Shown here: piece by piece, positions 25,270 to 36,469 of the stretch
Layout of the letters: every line of letters begins with the position of its first letter
Position numbering within the stretch: position 1 is the first letter of the stretch
From: Ovis canadensis
Taxonomy: Eukaryota; Chordata; Mammalia; Artiodactyla; Bovidae
Assembly (NCBI RefSeq): GCF_042477335.2
Contig: NC_091255.1
Span: forward strand, 22,422,501-22,486,500
Direction: 5' to 3'
DNA length: 64,000 nucleotides
The notes under the pieces: model-generated
What the model was told of the DNA's origin: nothing
Seen by the model: only the letters and a program-made list of their open reading frames with translations
The model's database searches: none
Translations under genes and position numbers: made by a program

Positions 25270-25490
25270 AAGGCTATGGAGAACAGCAGTTGGTATCAGG
25301 CAGACCAGGGCTTGAATCTCAGCTGGGCCAGTTTTTTTTTTTTAACCTCTTTAAGCCTCAGTTTCCTCCTCTGTTAAGTAGAAGGTAAACCCATGGTACT
25401 TATTGTGGGATTATATCAGTTACTACAAGAGGAACTTCTGCAATGCATGTATACAGTAAGCACCCAATGTGTATTACTAGTTATCAGTGT
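25270..25490 (+). mobile_element. MIR SINE relic
   Basis: 'gtatcaggcagaccagggct', 'aagcctcagtttcctcctc' and 'gtaagcacccaatgtgtatt' follow MIR order. A poly-T at 25331-25341 interrupts it. Confidence 0.65.
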
Positions 25491-25502
25491 TGTTTTCTTT
25501 TT

Positions 25503-25763
25503 AGTTCTTTGTTTATTTGTTATTTATTTTTGGTCTGCACTGTGTCTTCACTGCTGCATGAGGGCTTTTTCTGGTTGCAGTGTGTGCGCTTCTCGTTGTG
25601 GTGGAGCTCGAGAGAGGGTGTTGGGCATGCAGGTTTCCATAGCAGTAGTTGAGGTGCACTGGCTTGCTGCCCCACAAGATGTAGGATCTTCCCAGACCAG
25701 GGATCGAACCTGTGTCCCCTGCCTTGGCAGGTAGATTCTTAACCACTAGACCACCAGAGAAGA
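25503..25763 (-). mobile_element. CHR SINE (long form)
   Basis: 'tatttatttttggtctgcac', 'cttctcgttgtggtggagct', 'agaccagggatcgaacctgt', 'ttaaccactagaccaccag'. Confidence 0.88.
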
Positions 25764-26435
25764 GCTATGAGTGTTCTTTTCCTAGAAGGACCTAGCACCG
25801 GGCTAGGTCCTCAGGATACAGCTAGCTACTCGGCTTCTTTTTTTCTGGGGCCTGACAACATTCTGGCCACCATACCCCTTACCCGAGTCAAGTGGGTGCT
25901 TGGTGAGCTTATGAATTTTTATAAGGTTCTATTTTTTCATGTGATGCTCCAGTGCCGTTGGACACGTCAGCTCCTGACCTTTCAGCCGGTGGAGCGCTTC
26001 CCATAAACAGAGCCATAAAAGCCCACTGGTTTTCTCCTGGGCACCTGGTGCCCTCCCTCTCTCCTTCGCCATTTGAATAGTGATGTCATACTCCAATATC
26101 CTCTCGCCTCTGCTGAAAAAGTCCTCCCCGTGATCCCCTCCTGAGCACTCAGCAATCCCCGGAGGGGAAGTTGTGGCTTCAACAAGGTGCAAGCATCATG
26201 AAACCGAGAGAGGACTGCTGGGGTGGAGAAGTTACTCAAAGGTAGGAGACAGAGAAAAACACCCACGTACATTTATAAAGCCCCAGTCTGTGACCAAGTC
26301 GGGTTTGTTGGTTTGTTTGCTTTTGAGGCTTGCTGTGCAGACTTTGGCATGAAAACATTTACGGACATATAAGTAGAATAAAACATCCACTCATTTCCTC
26401 CCCTAGATGCTAGGCTGACTATTTTCCTCCGTGAC
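25764..26435. other. Intergenic, nothing recognised
   Basis: Single-copy sequence, no supported gene. Confidence 0.4.
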
Positions 26436-26439
26436 TGCT

Positions 26440-26702
26440 TTCAAGGTTTATTTATTTTATTTTGGCTGCGCTGGGCTTCTCTAGCTGTGTTGCATAAGCT
26501 TCTCTTGCTGCGGAGCCCGGGCTCAGATCGAGCAGGCTCAGTAGTTGTGTTCCGAAGTCTCTAGATCAAGTGGACTCAGAGTAGTGGTATCCCCCTGGCT
26601 TCGTTGCTGATGGCACGTGGGATCTTAGTTCCCCAACCAGAAACCCACTTCCCAAGCACTGAAAGGCAGATTCTTACCCACTGGATCACCAGGGAAGTCT
26701 CT
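26440..26702 (-). mobile_element. CHR SINE (long form)
   Basis: 'tttattttattttggctgcg', 'cttctcttgctgcggagcc', 'gggatcttagttccccaacc', 'ccactggatcaccagggaag'. Confidence 0.9.
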
Positions 26703-27490
26703 GCTTTCAGTTTTTACACATATTTTTATGAATATTATAATCAAACTGTGGGTTTAATTTGGAGTCCTTCTCTGGTCCCATAAGGTTCTTTCAGGAAGGC
26801 CTCTTTCACCTGGCTGAAACGTCTTCTCGCTCACTGTGGAGGTCACGGCATCATGCTTCACTCCTGACACTCACCGCTCAGGTGTCTGGGTCCCAAGTAA
26901 TTCTTGGGATGAGCGGAACAAAATCTTTGGTTGAAGCCTGGATTCCACCATTTATTAGGCATTCAGTGACCGCTTAGTGCTCTGAGCCTTGGTTTTCACA
27001 TCTGTGACAGAGGTGTTGTGAGCTTTAGAAGGATGTCCAGGCCTGTAAGAGAACCGCTTCAAACAAAAAACAGCTAGCAAGAGAGATATGCTGTGGTTAG
27101 CTTATTGTGAGATAGTTTTAAATGACACCAAGTTGGACATCTTCTGTAAATTTTCTTTTCCTTTTTCTTTTGATTATTTGGCCCAAGGGTATAGACTTCT
27201 TTGTGATTTTTGATATGCCATGTCAATTTGCCTTCTGGAAAGCTGCTACCAGTTCACAGAGTTGACAGGGTAACCTGTATTTGAGCCAAAGTTAGCAGCA
27301 AAGGAAAGTGCAGGGACTAGTAATGTTAGTAATGGAGTTCAGCAATAGGCAGGTTCTTTAGCAACCAAGATGCGACAGTTAGTGGAATTTTGATGGCAAG
27401 ACAGCATGGAGGTTGTGGAAGTTAGGCAGGGCATAGTTTTAGACCAACCAAAGGCAGATATTTACCGTCTGGGTGTTTGTTAAAACATGT
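26703..27490. other. Intergenic, nothing firm recognised
   Basis: Weak MIR-like phrase near 26920-27010; otherwise single-copy. Confidence 0.4.
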
Positions 27491-27496
27491 GCTCCA

Positions 27497-27770
27497 GTTG
27501 TTCATTTGCTAAGTCAAGTCTGACTCTTTGCGACCCCATGGACTGCAGCACACCAGGCTTCCCTGTCCTTCACTATCTCCCACAGTTTGCTCAGATTCAT
27601 GTCCATTGAGTCGGTGATCCTACCTAACCATCTCATCCTCTGTCGACCCCTTCTCCTTCTGTATTCAGTCTTTCCCAGGATGAGAGTCTTTTCCAATGAG
27701 TCGGCCCTTCACATCAGATGGCCAAAGTACTGGACCTTCAGCTTCAGCATCAGTCCCAGTAGGGTTCAAG
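27497..27770 (-). mobile_element. BovB (RTE) LINE 3' end
   Basis: Antisense of the BovB terminus: 'gcgaccccatggactgcagc', 'cactatctcccacagtttgc', 'tccattgagtcggtgatcc'. The minus-strand frame includes [20 protein letters not shown]. Confidence 0.9.
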
Positions 27771-27784
27771 TATTTGATATTAGA

Positions 27785-28025
27785 ATGTGTCTCTTCCCCA
27801 AATATACACTGCTATATTTAAAATGGATAACCAACAAGAACCTATCATATAGCATAAGGAACTCTACTCAGTGTTATGTGGTAGCCTGGATGGGAGGGGA
27901 GTTTGGGGGAGACTGGATAAATGTATATGTATGGCTGAATCCCTTCACTGTTGACCTGAAACTGTCACAACATGGTCAATCAGCTATACCCCAATACAAA
28001 ATAAACGGTTTAAAAATAAAAAGAA
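27785..28025 (+). mobile_element. L1 3' UTR
   Basis: 'aaaatggataaccaacaaga', 'ggatgggaggggagtttggg', 'tgtatatgtatggctgaatc', 'ataccccaatacaaaataaa'. Lies directly beside the antisense BovB piece. Confidence 0.85.
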
Positions 28026-28586
28026 AATAGGTCTCTTCCCCCAATGTATTTCTGGCATTGGGGGGGGGAAAATAAGTCTGAACAAAATTTCTGCTTAAAC
28101 CTCTGTGGGGAGTTAAACTGCTCCATGGAAGCGGTTCCATGTATCTAGTCTTGGTTTTTATAATACACTGAAGCTATTGCTTTGCTGGGTTTTTTTTTTT
28201 TTTTTTGAGTTTTTACTTGAGTTTTATTTTTGAGTTTTTATTTCTGCCCAGCCAGACTGTAAACCTCAGTGCACAAGTACCATTTGCCTGTTTGGGGGAT
28301 GGAACATTCAGTCCTATGAAATTTTCATTGATGCTTTATGACTTATACTACATCTGTTCAGAAGGATGAAGAGAACGCTGAGTTGAGAACTGCTTGATCT
28401 GGGCTCAGGGCCCCGTTCTCTAGTTACCTTACAGTGTAATTTGGGGGCATCTTCCCCCTTTCACAAATTCTGATGCTTCCCTCCATGACGACTTACTTCA
28501 TGTAAGTCTGTAGGGGTCATGCTACAGGTGACTGATGGAAATATAGCCCTTGGGCCAGAGTCTCCTTAAATTATTTTTCATTTCTG

Positions 28587-28720
28587 GGACTTCCTTGGTG
28601 GTCCAGTGGTTAAGATTCTGTGCTCCTGGTGCAGGAGATGGGGGTTCTAACCCTGCCTGGGAAGCTAAGATTCCACATGACAGGCAGCACAGCCAAAAAC
28701 AAACAAATAAATAAAATTAT
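28587..28720 (+). mobile_element. CHR SINE (short form)
   Basis: 'gacttccttggtggtccag' to 'cagcacagccaaaaacaaac'. Confidence 0.88.
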
Positions 28721-28974
28721 TTTTCATTTCTAATTGCTAAAATGACCCGAATCCCCAAGTTCAAGGGCATGGGCTTCTTGACTCTGCCCCGTACTTTGTT
28801 CGCATATTCTGTTCTACAGCCCCATGGGAACTTCTGCAGGAATCCACACCTTTAAATCGAAGATACTGAACTACATAATATTGAAGGTCTCCATCTAGGT
28901 CTTATTTCCAAAAAAGATTTAGAGAATGTTGGAACTGACCCAGGAAAAACACCTGGGCATTGAAAAGTAGTTAG

Positions 28975-29260
28975 GTCATTATTTCTTAAGTTTGATTTAC
29001 AAAAATGATATCTAGAGAAACAAACCAGTGTCCAACACTAGGGGATGGTTAAGTAAATTGTGGCACATTCACATCATAAAATATTTTGGGGGCCATTAAA
29101 AACATAAGAGCTTGAAAGAACATGGAAAAAGGCTTCTGGGATAATGTTCAGACAATAAAATCAAGCATGACGTCAATTAAGCACTAAAAACATGCCTGTG
29201 TATAGAAAAGAAAACTGGAAGGAAATATCCAAAATGTCTTAATGATTTCTTTTTTCTGGG
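28975..29260 (+). mobile_element. Old LINE-like 3' fragment (L1M type)
   Basis: 'gggatggttaagtaaattgt', 'ttcacatcataaaatatttt' and 'gccattaaaaacataagagc' resemble the degenerate 3' end of old L1 families. Confidence 0.5.
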
Positions 29261-29321
29261 TCTGGGTATTTATATTTTGATTTTACTTTTTATTTCTTTT
29301 AAAATTTTCTTGGCCATGGGG

Positions 29322-29590
29322 CTACTACTACTAAGTTGCTTCAGTCGTGTCCCACTCTGTGCGACCCCATAGACGGCAGCCCACCAGGCTCCCCCGTCCC
29401 TGGGATTCTCCAGGCAAGAACACTGGAGTGGATTGCCATTTCCTTCTCCAATGCATGAAAGTGAAAAGTGAAAGTGAAGTCGCTCAGTCGTGTCTGACTC
29501 TTCCCAACCCCATGGACTGTGGCCCACCAGGCTCCTCTATCCATGGGATTTTCCAGGCAAGAGTACCGGAGTGGGGTGCCATCGCCTTCT
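29322..29590 (-). mobile_element. BOV-A2 SINE
   Basis: Two units joined by 'tgcatgaaagtgaaaagtga'; ACT-trinucleotide start 'ctactactactaagttgctt'. Confidence 0.92.
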
Positions 29591-29591
29591 C

Positions 29592-29682
29592 ATGTGGGAT
29601 CTTAATTCCCCAACCAAGGATCAAACCCACACCCTTGCATTGGAAGTGTGGAGTGTAACCCCTGTACCCCCAAGAAAGCCCT
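29592..29682 (-). mobile_element. CHR SINE head fragment
   Basis: 'gtgggatcttaattccccaa' to 'cccctgtacccccaagaaag', directly joined to the BOV-A2 copy. Confidence 0.65.
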
Positions 29683-29984
29683 GGTATTCAGATTTTGGTT
29701 GATTTTATTTTTTTCAACTTTTTTATATTTTACCAAATTTTATATAATTTAATTCTATTTTTTAATAATCAGAAAAAAGTTTACTCAAGCTTTATAAAAA
29801 TTTTGAGACGAATCTAATCAGGAATCAGATTACCCCAAAGTTTAAAATTTTTCTAATGCTAGAAAGTAAGGTAAGAATAATCAACGATGACATTAAAGTA
29901 AATGTGTGGATGAGGAAAATGAGCAAAATTTTCCCCTTTTTACAAAAATAAAACTACTTGGTATGATATATTGAGAGTATTTTG

Positions 29985-30180
29985 AATCTGAGTCAGAGAA
30001 CATGGGTTCAAACCCCAGTAGAATTCTGGCTGAATGACCTTGAGCATAGTTAGCTTATATTTCTAGCTGTCAGCTTCTTCATTTATAAAATGTATCTCTC
30101 AGGATTGTTGTAAAATCAAATGAGATAATGTCTGTAGAACTCTTCTGTACAATGTTAAGTATGGTAGAGAAGACTAATAA
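29985..30180 (+). mobile_element. MIR SINE relic
   Basis: 'aatctgagtcagagaacatg', 'tgaatgaccttgagcatagt', 'ctcaggattgttgtaaaatc'. Confidence 0.65.
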
Positions 30181-30235
30181 CTGGGGGGAAAAAAGGGAAG
30201 GGGCCCTTCTTCGCTTTCCTTTGAAGGAATAGAGC

Positions 30236-30432
30236 AAAGGTTTTCAAACTGTGGGTCCTGGTCCATTTAATGGGATATAAAGTCAATTTGTTGGTTCACA
30301 GACAGAAATCAGTTATTCTTCAAAGAATATGTTTGAAAATGCCAGTGGATGGTAGAGCAATGTTATTTTTTGTGAAGCATACCCACCAGATTATGATGTA
30401 AAACGTGTACCTTACTGCCCTGAGGCCCTAGG
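30236..30432 (+). mobile_element. hAT-like MITE relic
   Basis: 'ggttttcaaactgtgggtcc' with 'atgggatataaagtcaattt' resembles non-autonomous hAT elements that begin with a 'caaactgtgg' end. Confidence 0.5.
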
Positions 30433-30751
30433 ATGACTGAGAGGGCTGGAGAGTCTTTTGCTTTGAGGTCAATGCCCTTGGGGAGACCAGAAGGGCACAG
30501 GCCCCTTTCTCATGTCAGCTGCATGAAACTCAACAGAACCCACGTCTGGTGGCTCGTGAGTTAGTTTCAGGAGGAGAGGGGAAGTTAAAAAGGGGGAGGG
30601 CTTACTCTACTGCCTGATAGTGAAATATCTACACGTGTAACCTGCTCTACCATTTGTAAATATTTTTGCACGTACGATCCATCCTTCCTTCCTGCTTTCC
30701 AAAAGAAACGTATTAGGTAGTCAGTGATGTGGCCTAAATTGCATGCCCCTC

Positions 30752-30893
30752 AAGGAAATGGCAACCCACTCCAGTGTTCTTGCCTGGAGAATCCCAGGGA
30801 CGGGGGAGCCTGGTGAGCTGCTGTCTATGGGGTCGCACAGAGTCGAACACAACTGAAGCGACTTAGCAGCAGCAGTAGCAACAAATATACGTG
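30752..30893 (+). mobile_element. BOV-A2 SINE, 3' unit
   Basis: 'ggaaatggcaacccactcca' to 'gaagcgacttagcagcagca'. Confidence 0.9.
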
Positions 30894-31020
30894 TTGAAAC
30901 TCTAACCCTCAATATGACTACATTTGGAGATTTGGAACTTTCAAGAGATAATGAAAATTAAAAGAAGTCAGAAGAGTAGAGCCCTAATCTAATCTAACTG
31001 GGGTCCTTACAAGAAGATGA

Positions 31021-31197
31021 GGGCTTCCCAGGTGGCACAGTGGTAAAGAATCTGCCTGCCAATGCAAGACATGCAAGAGATGCAGGTTTGATCCTTAGGT
31101 CGGGAAGATCCCCTGGAGGAGGAAATGGCACCCCCCCCCCCCCCGCCCCCAGTATTCTTTGCTTGAAGAATCCCATGGACAGAGAAGCAAAGCCTGG
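31021..31197 (+). mobile_element. Bov-tA SINE with internal poly-C
   Basis: 'gggcttcccaggtggcacag' onward; the 'aacccactccagtattc' block is replaced by a run of about 14 C (31131-31144) plus GCCCCC. Confidence 0.88.
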
Positions 31198-31231
31198 GAT
31201 CACTTCCAACATCCTACTCCAAACCTTTATT

Positions 31232-31545
31232 CTCGACATGAAGGGCTTGCAAGCTCTTTCTGTAAAGGGCAAGATGGTGAATATTTTTGGCTTTAAACAT
31301 GCTACAGTCTGGCCAATTGATGGACTTGGCCATTGTAGTATAAAATTGGCCGTAATTAATCTGTAAACAAACTCACGTGGCTGTGTACCAACAAGACTTT
31401 ACTGAAATTTGAATTTTACCTAATTTTCTCGTCATGAAGTGTTATTTTTTGTTTGTTTGTTTTCTTTTCAACCATCCAAAAATGTGCAAACCATTCTCAA
31501 CTCATGGGTGTCCAAACCAGAGGGCTGTAGTTTTCCTGCCCCTGA
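31232..31545 (+). mobile_element. hAT-type MITE
   Basis: 'tttctgtaaagggcaagatg', 'atatttttggctttaaacat', 'ggctgtgtaccaacaagact' and 'ccaaaccagagggctgtag' match the family seen at 6655-7133. Uninterrupted here. Confidence 0.75.
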
Positions 31546-31761
31546 CTTAATGTGGTCACATACATCTTTCATGAATGTGATGACTTTTTTTTTCCCCAAG
31601 TGAATCCAGGGAGTCCTGATAGCATCAAAGAGAAGGTTGAAGATGGTTGAGTTTGCTTTACAGCTCTTGAACCTTCACAGATCAGTTGTGAAGTTCTCCT
31701 TGATAATAGTCCAAGGGGATTTTATTAAAAGGACATATGCCCATATTCTATTTCATTATTT

Positions 31762-31982
31762 ATTGATTTATTTTGGCTACACTGGGTCTTTATTGAGGTT
31801 CAGGGGCTCATTGTTGAGGTGTGCTGGCTTTCTCTAGTTACGATCCGTAGCAGGGGCGGGAGGCTTCTCTTGTTGCCTCGCCGCAGTGTGTAGGATATTA
31901 GCTCCCCCAGCAGGGATTGAACCCCCATCCGCTGCTTTGGAAGGCAGATTCTTAAGCACTGAGCCAGCTGGGGACGTCCCCT
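31762..31982 (-). mobile_element. CHR SINE (long form)
   Basis: 'ttgatttattttggctacac', 'aggcttctcttgttgcctcg', 'cagcagggattgaacccc', 'agccagctggggacgtccc'. Confidence 0.85.
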
Positions 31983-32271
31983 CATCCCTATATTTTCATA
32001 AATGCATTTAAAATATACTAGGAGTATTTGCATAGAGACTTGGGTCAACTCTTCCCCTGGCTGGGCCTTGGTTTCCCATTTGTAAACTGATCTAGACAAC
32101 TTCTCAGGCTCCTCTCTTTCCAAAATTCCAGTGTCCCCAGAAGAGCGACCTCCATTCCCACTCCCAGGCTACCACTCTTGTGCTCTGCCTCTGATCATGC
32201 ACTTGGGGTCTGTTGACTTTGAGGCACTCTGCTCAGCTTAGCTGCTTTCCCCTTGTTAATCTTTAAGAAAG

Positions 32272-32395
32272 TAGTATTAGTCACTCAGTCGTGTTTGACT
32301 CTGCGACCCCATGGACTGTAGCCCTCCAGGCTCATGGGATTCTCCAGGCAAGAATATCGGAGTGGGTTTCCATTCTCTTCTCCAGGGGATCTTTT
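32272..32395 (-). mobile_element. Bov-tA SINE fragment
   Basis: 'gtattagtcactcagtcgtg' to 'cttctccaggggatctttt'; head missing. Confidence 0.85.
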
Positions 32396-32399
32396 TTAA

Positions 32400-33490
32400 G
32401 AAAGAAAGGATAAGATATACAGAATTGGAGAGCTGAGGCTTTTGCATCTTTCTTGGCAGAAACACTTGGGTGGCCCCTTCGAGGAATTTACTTCCTCATC
32501 TTTGTTCCCTTTCCCAGCCTATTTCAAAGAGCCTTTTGGAGAACTTGCTGTCAGAGTTGGCATGCCTGTCCCCAGGGGGAATGAGGCAGACTCCGGGTAC
32601 CCAGCAGCTCCGGGCTGGCTCAGGGGACCCCCATCTCAGTTTCATTTGCAGGAAGTGACTATACCTGAGGGCCCTAACACTGTTTATAGGCTGCAATCGT
32701 TGCCAGTGAAAGAAAAATGCCCAGGGCGATGTAATTAAATGTAAATGAGATTATAACTGAAACAAGGGTTTTTGCTGTTGTTGTTGTTGTGTTTTTCATT
32801 AGGTAAGAAAAAAATCCCACGGAGTCAGAGTAGCAGAGTTAAGGAGCTCTCACTCTAGAAACACCCCAGCTATATGATAACCGATCAGCAGATGGCCACC
32901 CCTTTTCATCACAACTTCCCCCTCGGCCCAGCACCATACTAAGAAGTCAGGCATTCACGCTCTGTCTGGGACAGTGTCTCAAAAACAGGTGGACTCAGAG
33001 GAACCAGAGAGGCTGAAGTCTGGGTCAATATCTTCTGATTAGATGATTTGTCTAGTACTGGCCCCAGTACTGCAGAGGCACTGGGGGTGTGGGAGAGGAT
33101 GGGGTCCTTGGGCCTGTGAGTACGCATGCCTGAAGGAGGCTGCCTTGGGTACACTTCTGCTTGAAAACTCAGGAAAAAAAAAAAAGTGTTAGCATTACTC
33201 ACTAGAGAGGGAAATGAGTGCCCTGCAAGGAAATACATTGAAGTTTCCTGTGGTTAACCCAGGGAAATAGTTGGTTCTTCCTTCTCCTGTCACCTAGGAT
33301 ACTACGAACAGACTTTCACCCTAACCGCACACATTTCCGGTCTGCATTTTCCTGCGGCCTTTGAACTCTCAGCTTTGAGAGTCTGGGTCTTTTCTTTCTC
33401 TCTTACACGTTGTTGCTCTTTTCCAACCTCTCAATGCCAACCCACATGGTGTGTGCCCACAACGGAGGGTCTGTCTTGTGTTAGGTCCTT
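32400..33490. other. Intergenic, nothing recognised
   Basis: Single-copy; a small GTT run at 32775-32790 and a poly-A at 33174-33185. Open frames lack recognisable motifs. Confidence 0.4.
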
Positions 33491-33496
33491 GCTAGT

Positions 33497-33655
33497 TGGA
33501 GCGTGGTCTGTGGACCAGCGGCACTGGAATCCCTGGGAGCTTGTTAAAAATGTGGAACCTCAGGCCCTATCCCAGACCTTCTTAATCAGAATCTGCATTA
33601 AAAAATCACCCTGCGTGATCTGTGGTCGGTTAATGTCTGAGAAGCACTGAATTAG
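33497..33655 (+). mobile_element. MER5A-like hAT MITE
   Basis: 'gtggtctgtggaccagcggc', 'gggagcttgttaaaaatgtg', 'ctcaggccctatcccagacc', 'tgtctgagaagcactg' correspond to MER5A. Confidence 0.85.
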
Positions 33656-33741
33656 AGAGCAGGTGTTTGCTGAGTGTATATGACGGTCCTAGTGTTGCTG
33701 ACACTATTTGCCACTGTCTTGATGTGCATTTTTTTTTTTTA

Positions 33742-33875
33742 ATTTAAAAAGATTTTTTTTATGGCCACACAGCATGCAGGATCCTAGTTCCCTGATCAGA
33801 TCAGGGATCAAACCAGCTCCCCCCTGCACTGGGAGGACGGAATCTTAACCATCGGCTTGCCAGAGAATTCCCTCA
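33742..33875 (-). mobile_element. CHR SINE
   Basis: 'ttatggccacacagcatgc', 'gatcctagttccctgatcag', 'accatcggcttgccagagaa'. Confidence 0.82.
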
Positions 33876-33982
33876 TTGGTGTGCAATTTTTAGTAAGCAA
33901 TTGAACAGTCTTGGGCCTCAACTGCCTTTGGACTAGATCAAATAGGACAAAAACAATTTTAAGCAGAACTTTACAGAACTAT

Positions 33983-34196
33983 GGGCTCCCCTGGTGGCTC
34001 AGACAGTAAAGAATCTGCCTGCAGTGTGGGAAACTTGGGTTTGACCCCCGGGTTGGGAAGATCCCCTGGAGAACGGAATGATTACCCACTCCAGTATTCT
34101 TGCCTAGAGAATTCCACGCATAGAGGAGCCTGGCAGGTTAAGTCCAAGGCGTCACAAAGAGTCGGACACGGCTGAGCGACTTTCACTTTCACTTAC
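33983..34196 (+). mobile_element. Bov-tA SINE
   Basis: Full-length sense copy 'gggctcccctggtggctcag' to 'gctgagcgactttcactttc'. Imperfect 'acagaactat' repeats flank it (33972-33981, 34195-34204), likely the target-site duplication. Confidence 0.93.
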
Positions 34197-34572
34197 AGAA
34201 CTATAAGATGAACCAGGCATGAGCCATGATTTCAAGGGGGTTTGATTCCAGTGATGAAGATGAGAAAAATATGCCAGCAGTGATAACACAGAGTGAAAAG
34301 TGGCAGGGGCCCCAAGAGGTGTGCAGAGCAGGGGCGCTGGGCTTCAGAGAAAGAGTAGGCTCCTGCAGGCTTGTTCTAAGTTCTGCCCTTCTGTGGCTTC
34401 AAGGGGAAAATGAATTTCACGTGGTAGGGCTTGTTGAGACACCTTATACTTTACAAGCTACCATGAAGTGAGGTCCAAAAATGCTACTCCCACTGTTCAG
34501 GAGAAACGGGAATTTTGAAAAATATTGTTCATTATTTTAGATGTAATCTCATAGACTGACTTCTTGGTATGA

Positions 34573-34713
34573 ATCAGCATTTTTGTTTGTTTGTTTGTTT
34601 GTTTTGGCCACCATGTGGCATGTGGGATCTTAGTTCCCTGAGCAGGGATTGAACTCATGCCCCCTGCAGTTGAAGGGCAGAGTCTTAACCACTGGACCAC
34701 CAAGGAAGTTCCA
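34573..34713 (-). mobile_element. CHR SINE
   Basis: (TTTG)n then 'ttttggccaccatgtggcat', ending 'ccactggaccaccaaggaag'. Confidence 0.88.
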
Positions 34714-34870
34714 AAAGCAGAACTATTTAGGAGGAATGCCAAAAATTCTAAGTAGGTGAATAAATGAAAATAAAATGAAAAAAAAATCACAGAAAAGTTT
34801 CCATTTTTATCCATGTTTCGCATCATCCAGACTGTGAGGGTTTGGAGAGCCCTCATCCTGTTCATCTCTG

Positions 34871-35070
34871 TGTCCCCTGGTGGCTAAATGGTAAAGAATC
34901 CACGTACAGTGCAGGAGACCCAGGTTCAATCCCTGGATTGGGAAGAGCCCCTGGAGAAAGGAATGGCAACCCACTCCAGTATTCTTGCCTAGAGAATCCC
35001 ATGGACAGAGGAGCCTGGCGGGCTACAGTCCATTGGGTCTCAAAGAGTCAGACAGAAAAGCAACACACTT
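34871..35070 (+). mobile_element. Bov-tA SINE with shared downstream tail
   Basis: 'gtcccctggtggctaaatgg' to 'gagtcagacagaaaagcaac', followed to about 35118 by a non-SINE segment also found after the copy at 21503-21700. Confidence 0.9.
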
Positions 35071-35339
35071 TACTTTTCAGGGCTGAGTCAAACTGCAATG
35101 ATTTTCATGGGCAAGACAAACAGAGCCTTCTCTGGGGTAGTTTCATGGCAGTACAAATAAAAATCCTGTGATACAGCAAATTATTATCATGTCTTCATTC
35201 TAGAAAGGCAGATTGTAGAAACTATTTCCTTCGGTTGCTCAGGCTTGCATGGACCAGTCTTCTTCCTACAAGCCTTGCACATTTCTTTTTTCTTTTTTTT
35301 TCTAAATTAAGGCTATATTATATACTGCTTAATACATAT

Positions 35340-35475
35340 GCATTTTTTAAAACCTTGTTTTTTATATTGGAGTGTAGCTGATTAACAATGTTGTGATAGT
35401 TTCAGGTAGATAGCAAAGGAACTCAGTCATACCTATACATGTATCTATTCTCCTCCAAACTCCCCTCTCACCTAA
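35340..35475 (+). mobile_element. LINE-derived fragment ('ttggagtgtagctgattaac' type)
   Basis: 'attggagtgtagctgattaa', 'gtgatagtttcaggtagata', 'tacatgtatctattctcctc' form a recognisable L1-type ruminant repeat. The same sequence is the host of the insertions at 60803-61730. Confidence 0.65.
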
Positions 35476-35780
35476 GCCTTGCACATTTCTAACACCCATG
35501 AAGAAGAGCTCATCAGTAATGTGCCTTGACATTGGACTGCTAGCAAAGTTGGGAATAAATCACAATACACAGAAAGCTCTTTAGAACAATTCTTTGGGTC
35601 TTCTAATATTCCATAAGTTGGGTCAATAGAATTGCTTCCATTTTAAATAACACAAAAAAGTATATTTTCTGACTATTGTCACCAAATATAACTAGGAGAG
35701 AACCTTGGTTCATGTGCCAAGACATGTCCACCAGAGTCACTGAACCCTATGTCTTATTTCCATATATCTAGGAAAGATGG

Positions 35781-36045
35781 CAGAGAAGGCAATGGCACCC
35801 TACTCCAGTACTCTTGCCTGGAAAATCCCATGGACGGAGGAGCCTGGTAGGCTGCAGTCCATGGGGTTATGAAGACTGAGCGTCTTCACTTTTACTTTTT
35901 GCTTTCATGCATTGGAGAAGGAAATGGCAACCCACTCCAGTGTTCTTGCCTGGAGAATCCCAGGGATAGCGGAGCCTGGTGGACTGCCGTCTATGGGGTC
36001 GCACAGAGTCAGACACGACTGAAGCGACTTAGCAGCAGCAGAAGC
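35781..36045 (+). mobile_element. BOV-A2 SINE with 10-bp target-site duplication
   Basis: Complete two-unit copy bounded by perfect GGAAAGATGG at 35771-35780 and 36046-36055. Confidence 0.95.
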
Positions 36046-36129
36046 GGAAAGATGGACAAGTTTCTTGGATTTCTATTTCTGATGTCAAGCTTCTCCTTTG
36101 AGAACATGTAAATAACTCATGCATATGGT

Positions 36130-36465
36130 ACTGATGAACCTATTTGCAGGGAAACAGTGGACATGCAGACATAGAGAACCCAGTAGGGGAAGAAGAGGGT
36201 GGGACGAATTGAGAGAGTAACATGGAAACGTATACATTATCACATGTGAAAGAGAGAGCCAGTGGGAATGTGCTGTGCGACACAGGGAGCCCAACCCAGT
36301 GCTCTGTGACAACCTAGCGGGGTGGGATGGGGTGGGAGACGGGAGGGAGGTCCAAGGCGGAGGGGACATATGTAAACCTGTGGCTGATTCGTGTTGATGT
36401 ATGGCAGAAACCAGCACAATATTGTAAAGCAATTATCCCCCAATAAAAAAATATTTTTTAAAAAA
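36130..36465 (+). mobile_element. Ruminant L1 3' UTR
   Basis: 'tgtgctgtgcgacacaggga', 'tgtgacaacctagcggggtg', 'gggagggaggtccaaggcgg', 'gtaaagcaattatcccccaa' and an A-rich end. Confidence 0.88.
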
Positions 36466-36469
36466 TAGA

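Noticed and set aside
33983..34196. tRNA gene in SINE heads
   Set aside because: Bov-tA and CHR heads are tRNA-derived with box B-like words, but they are part of dispersed SINEs and do not form an intact tRNA.
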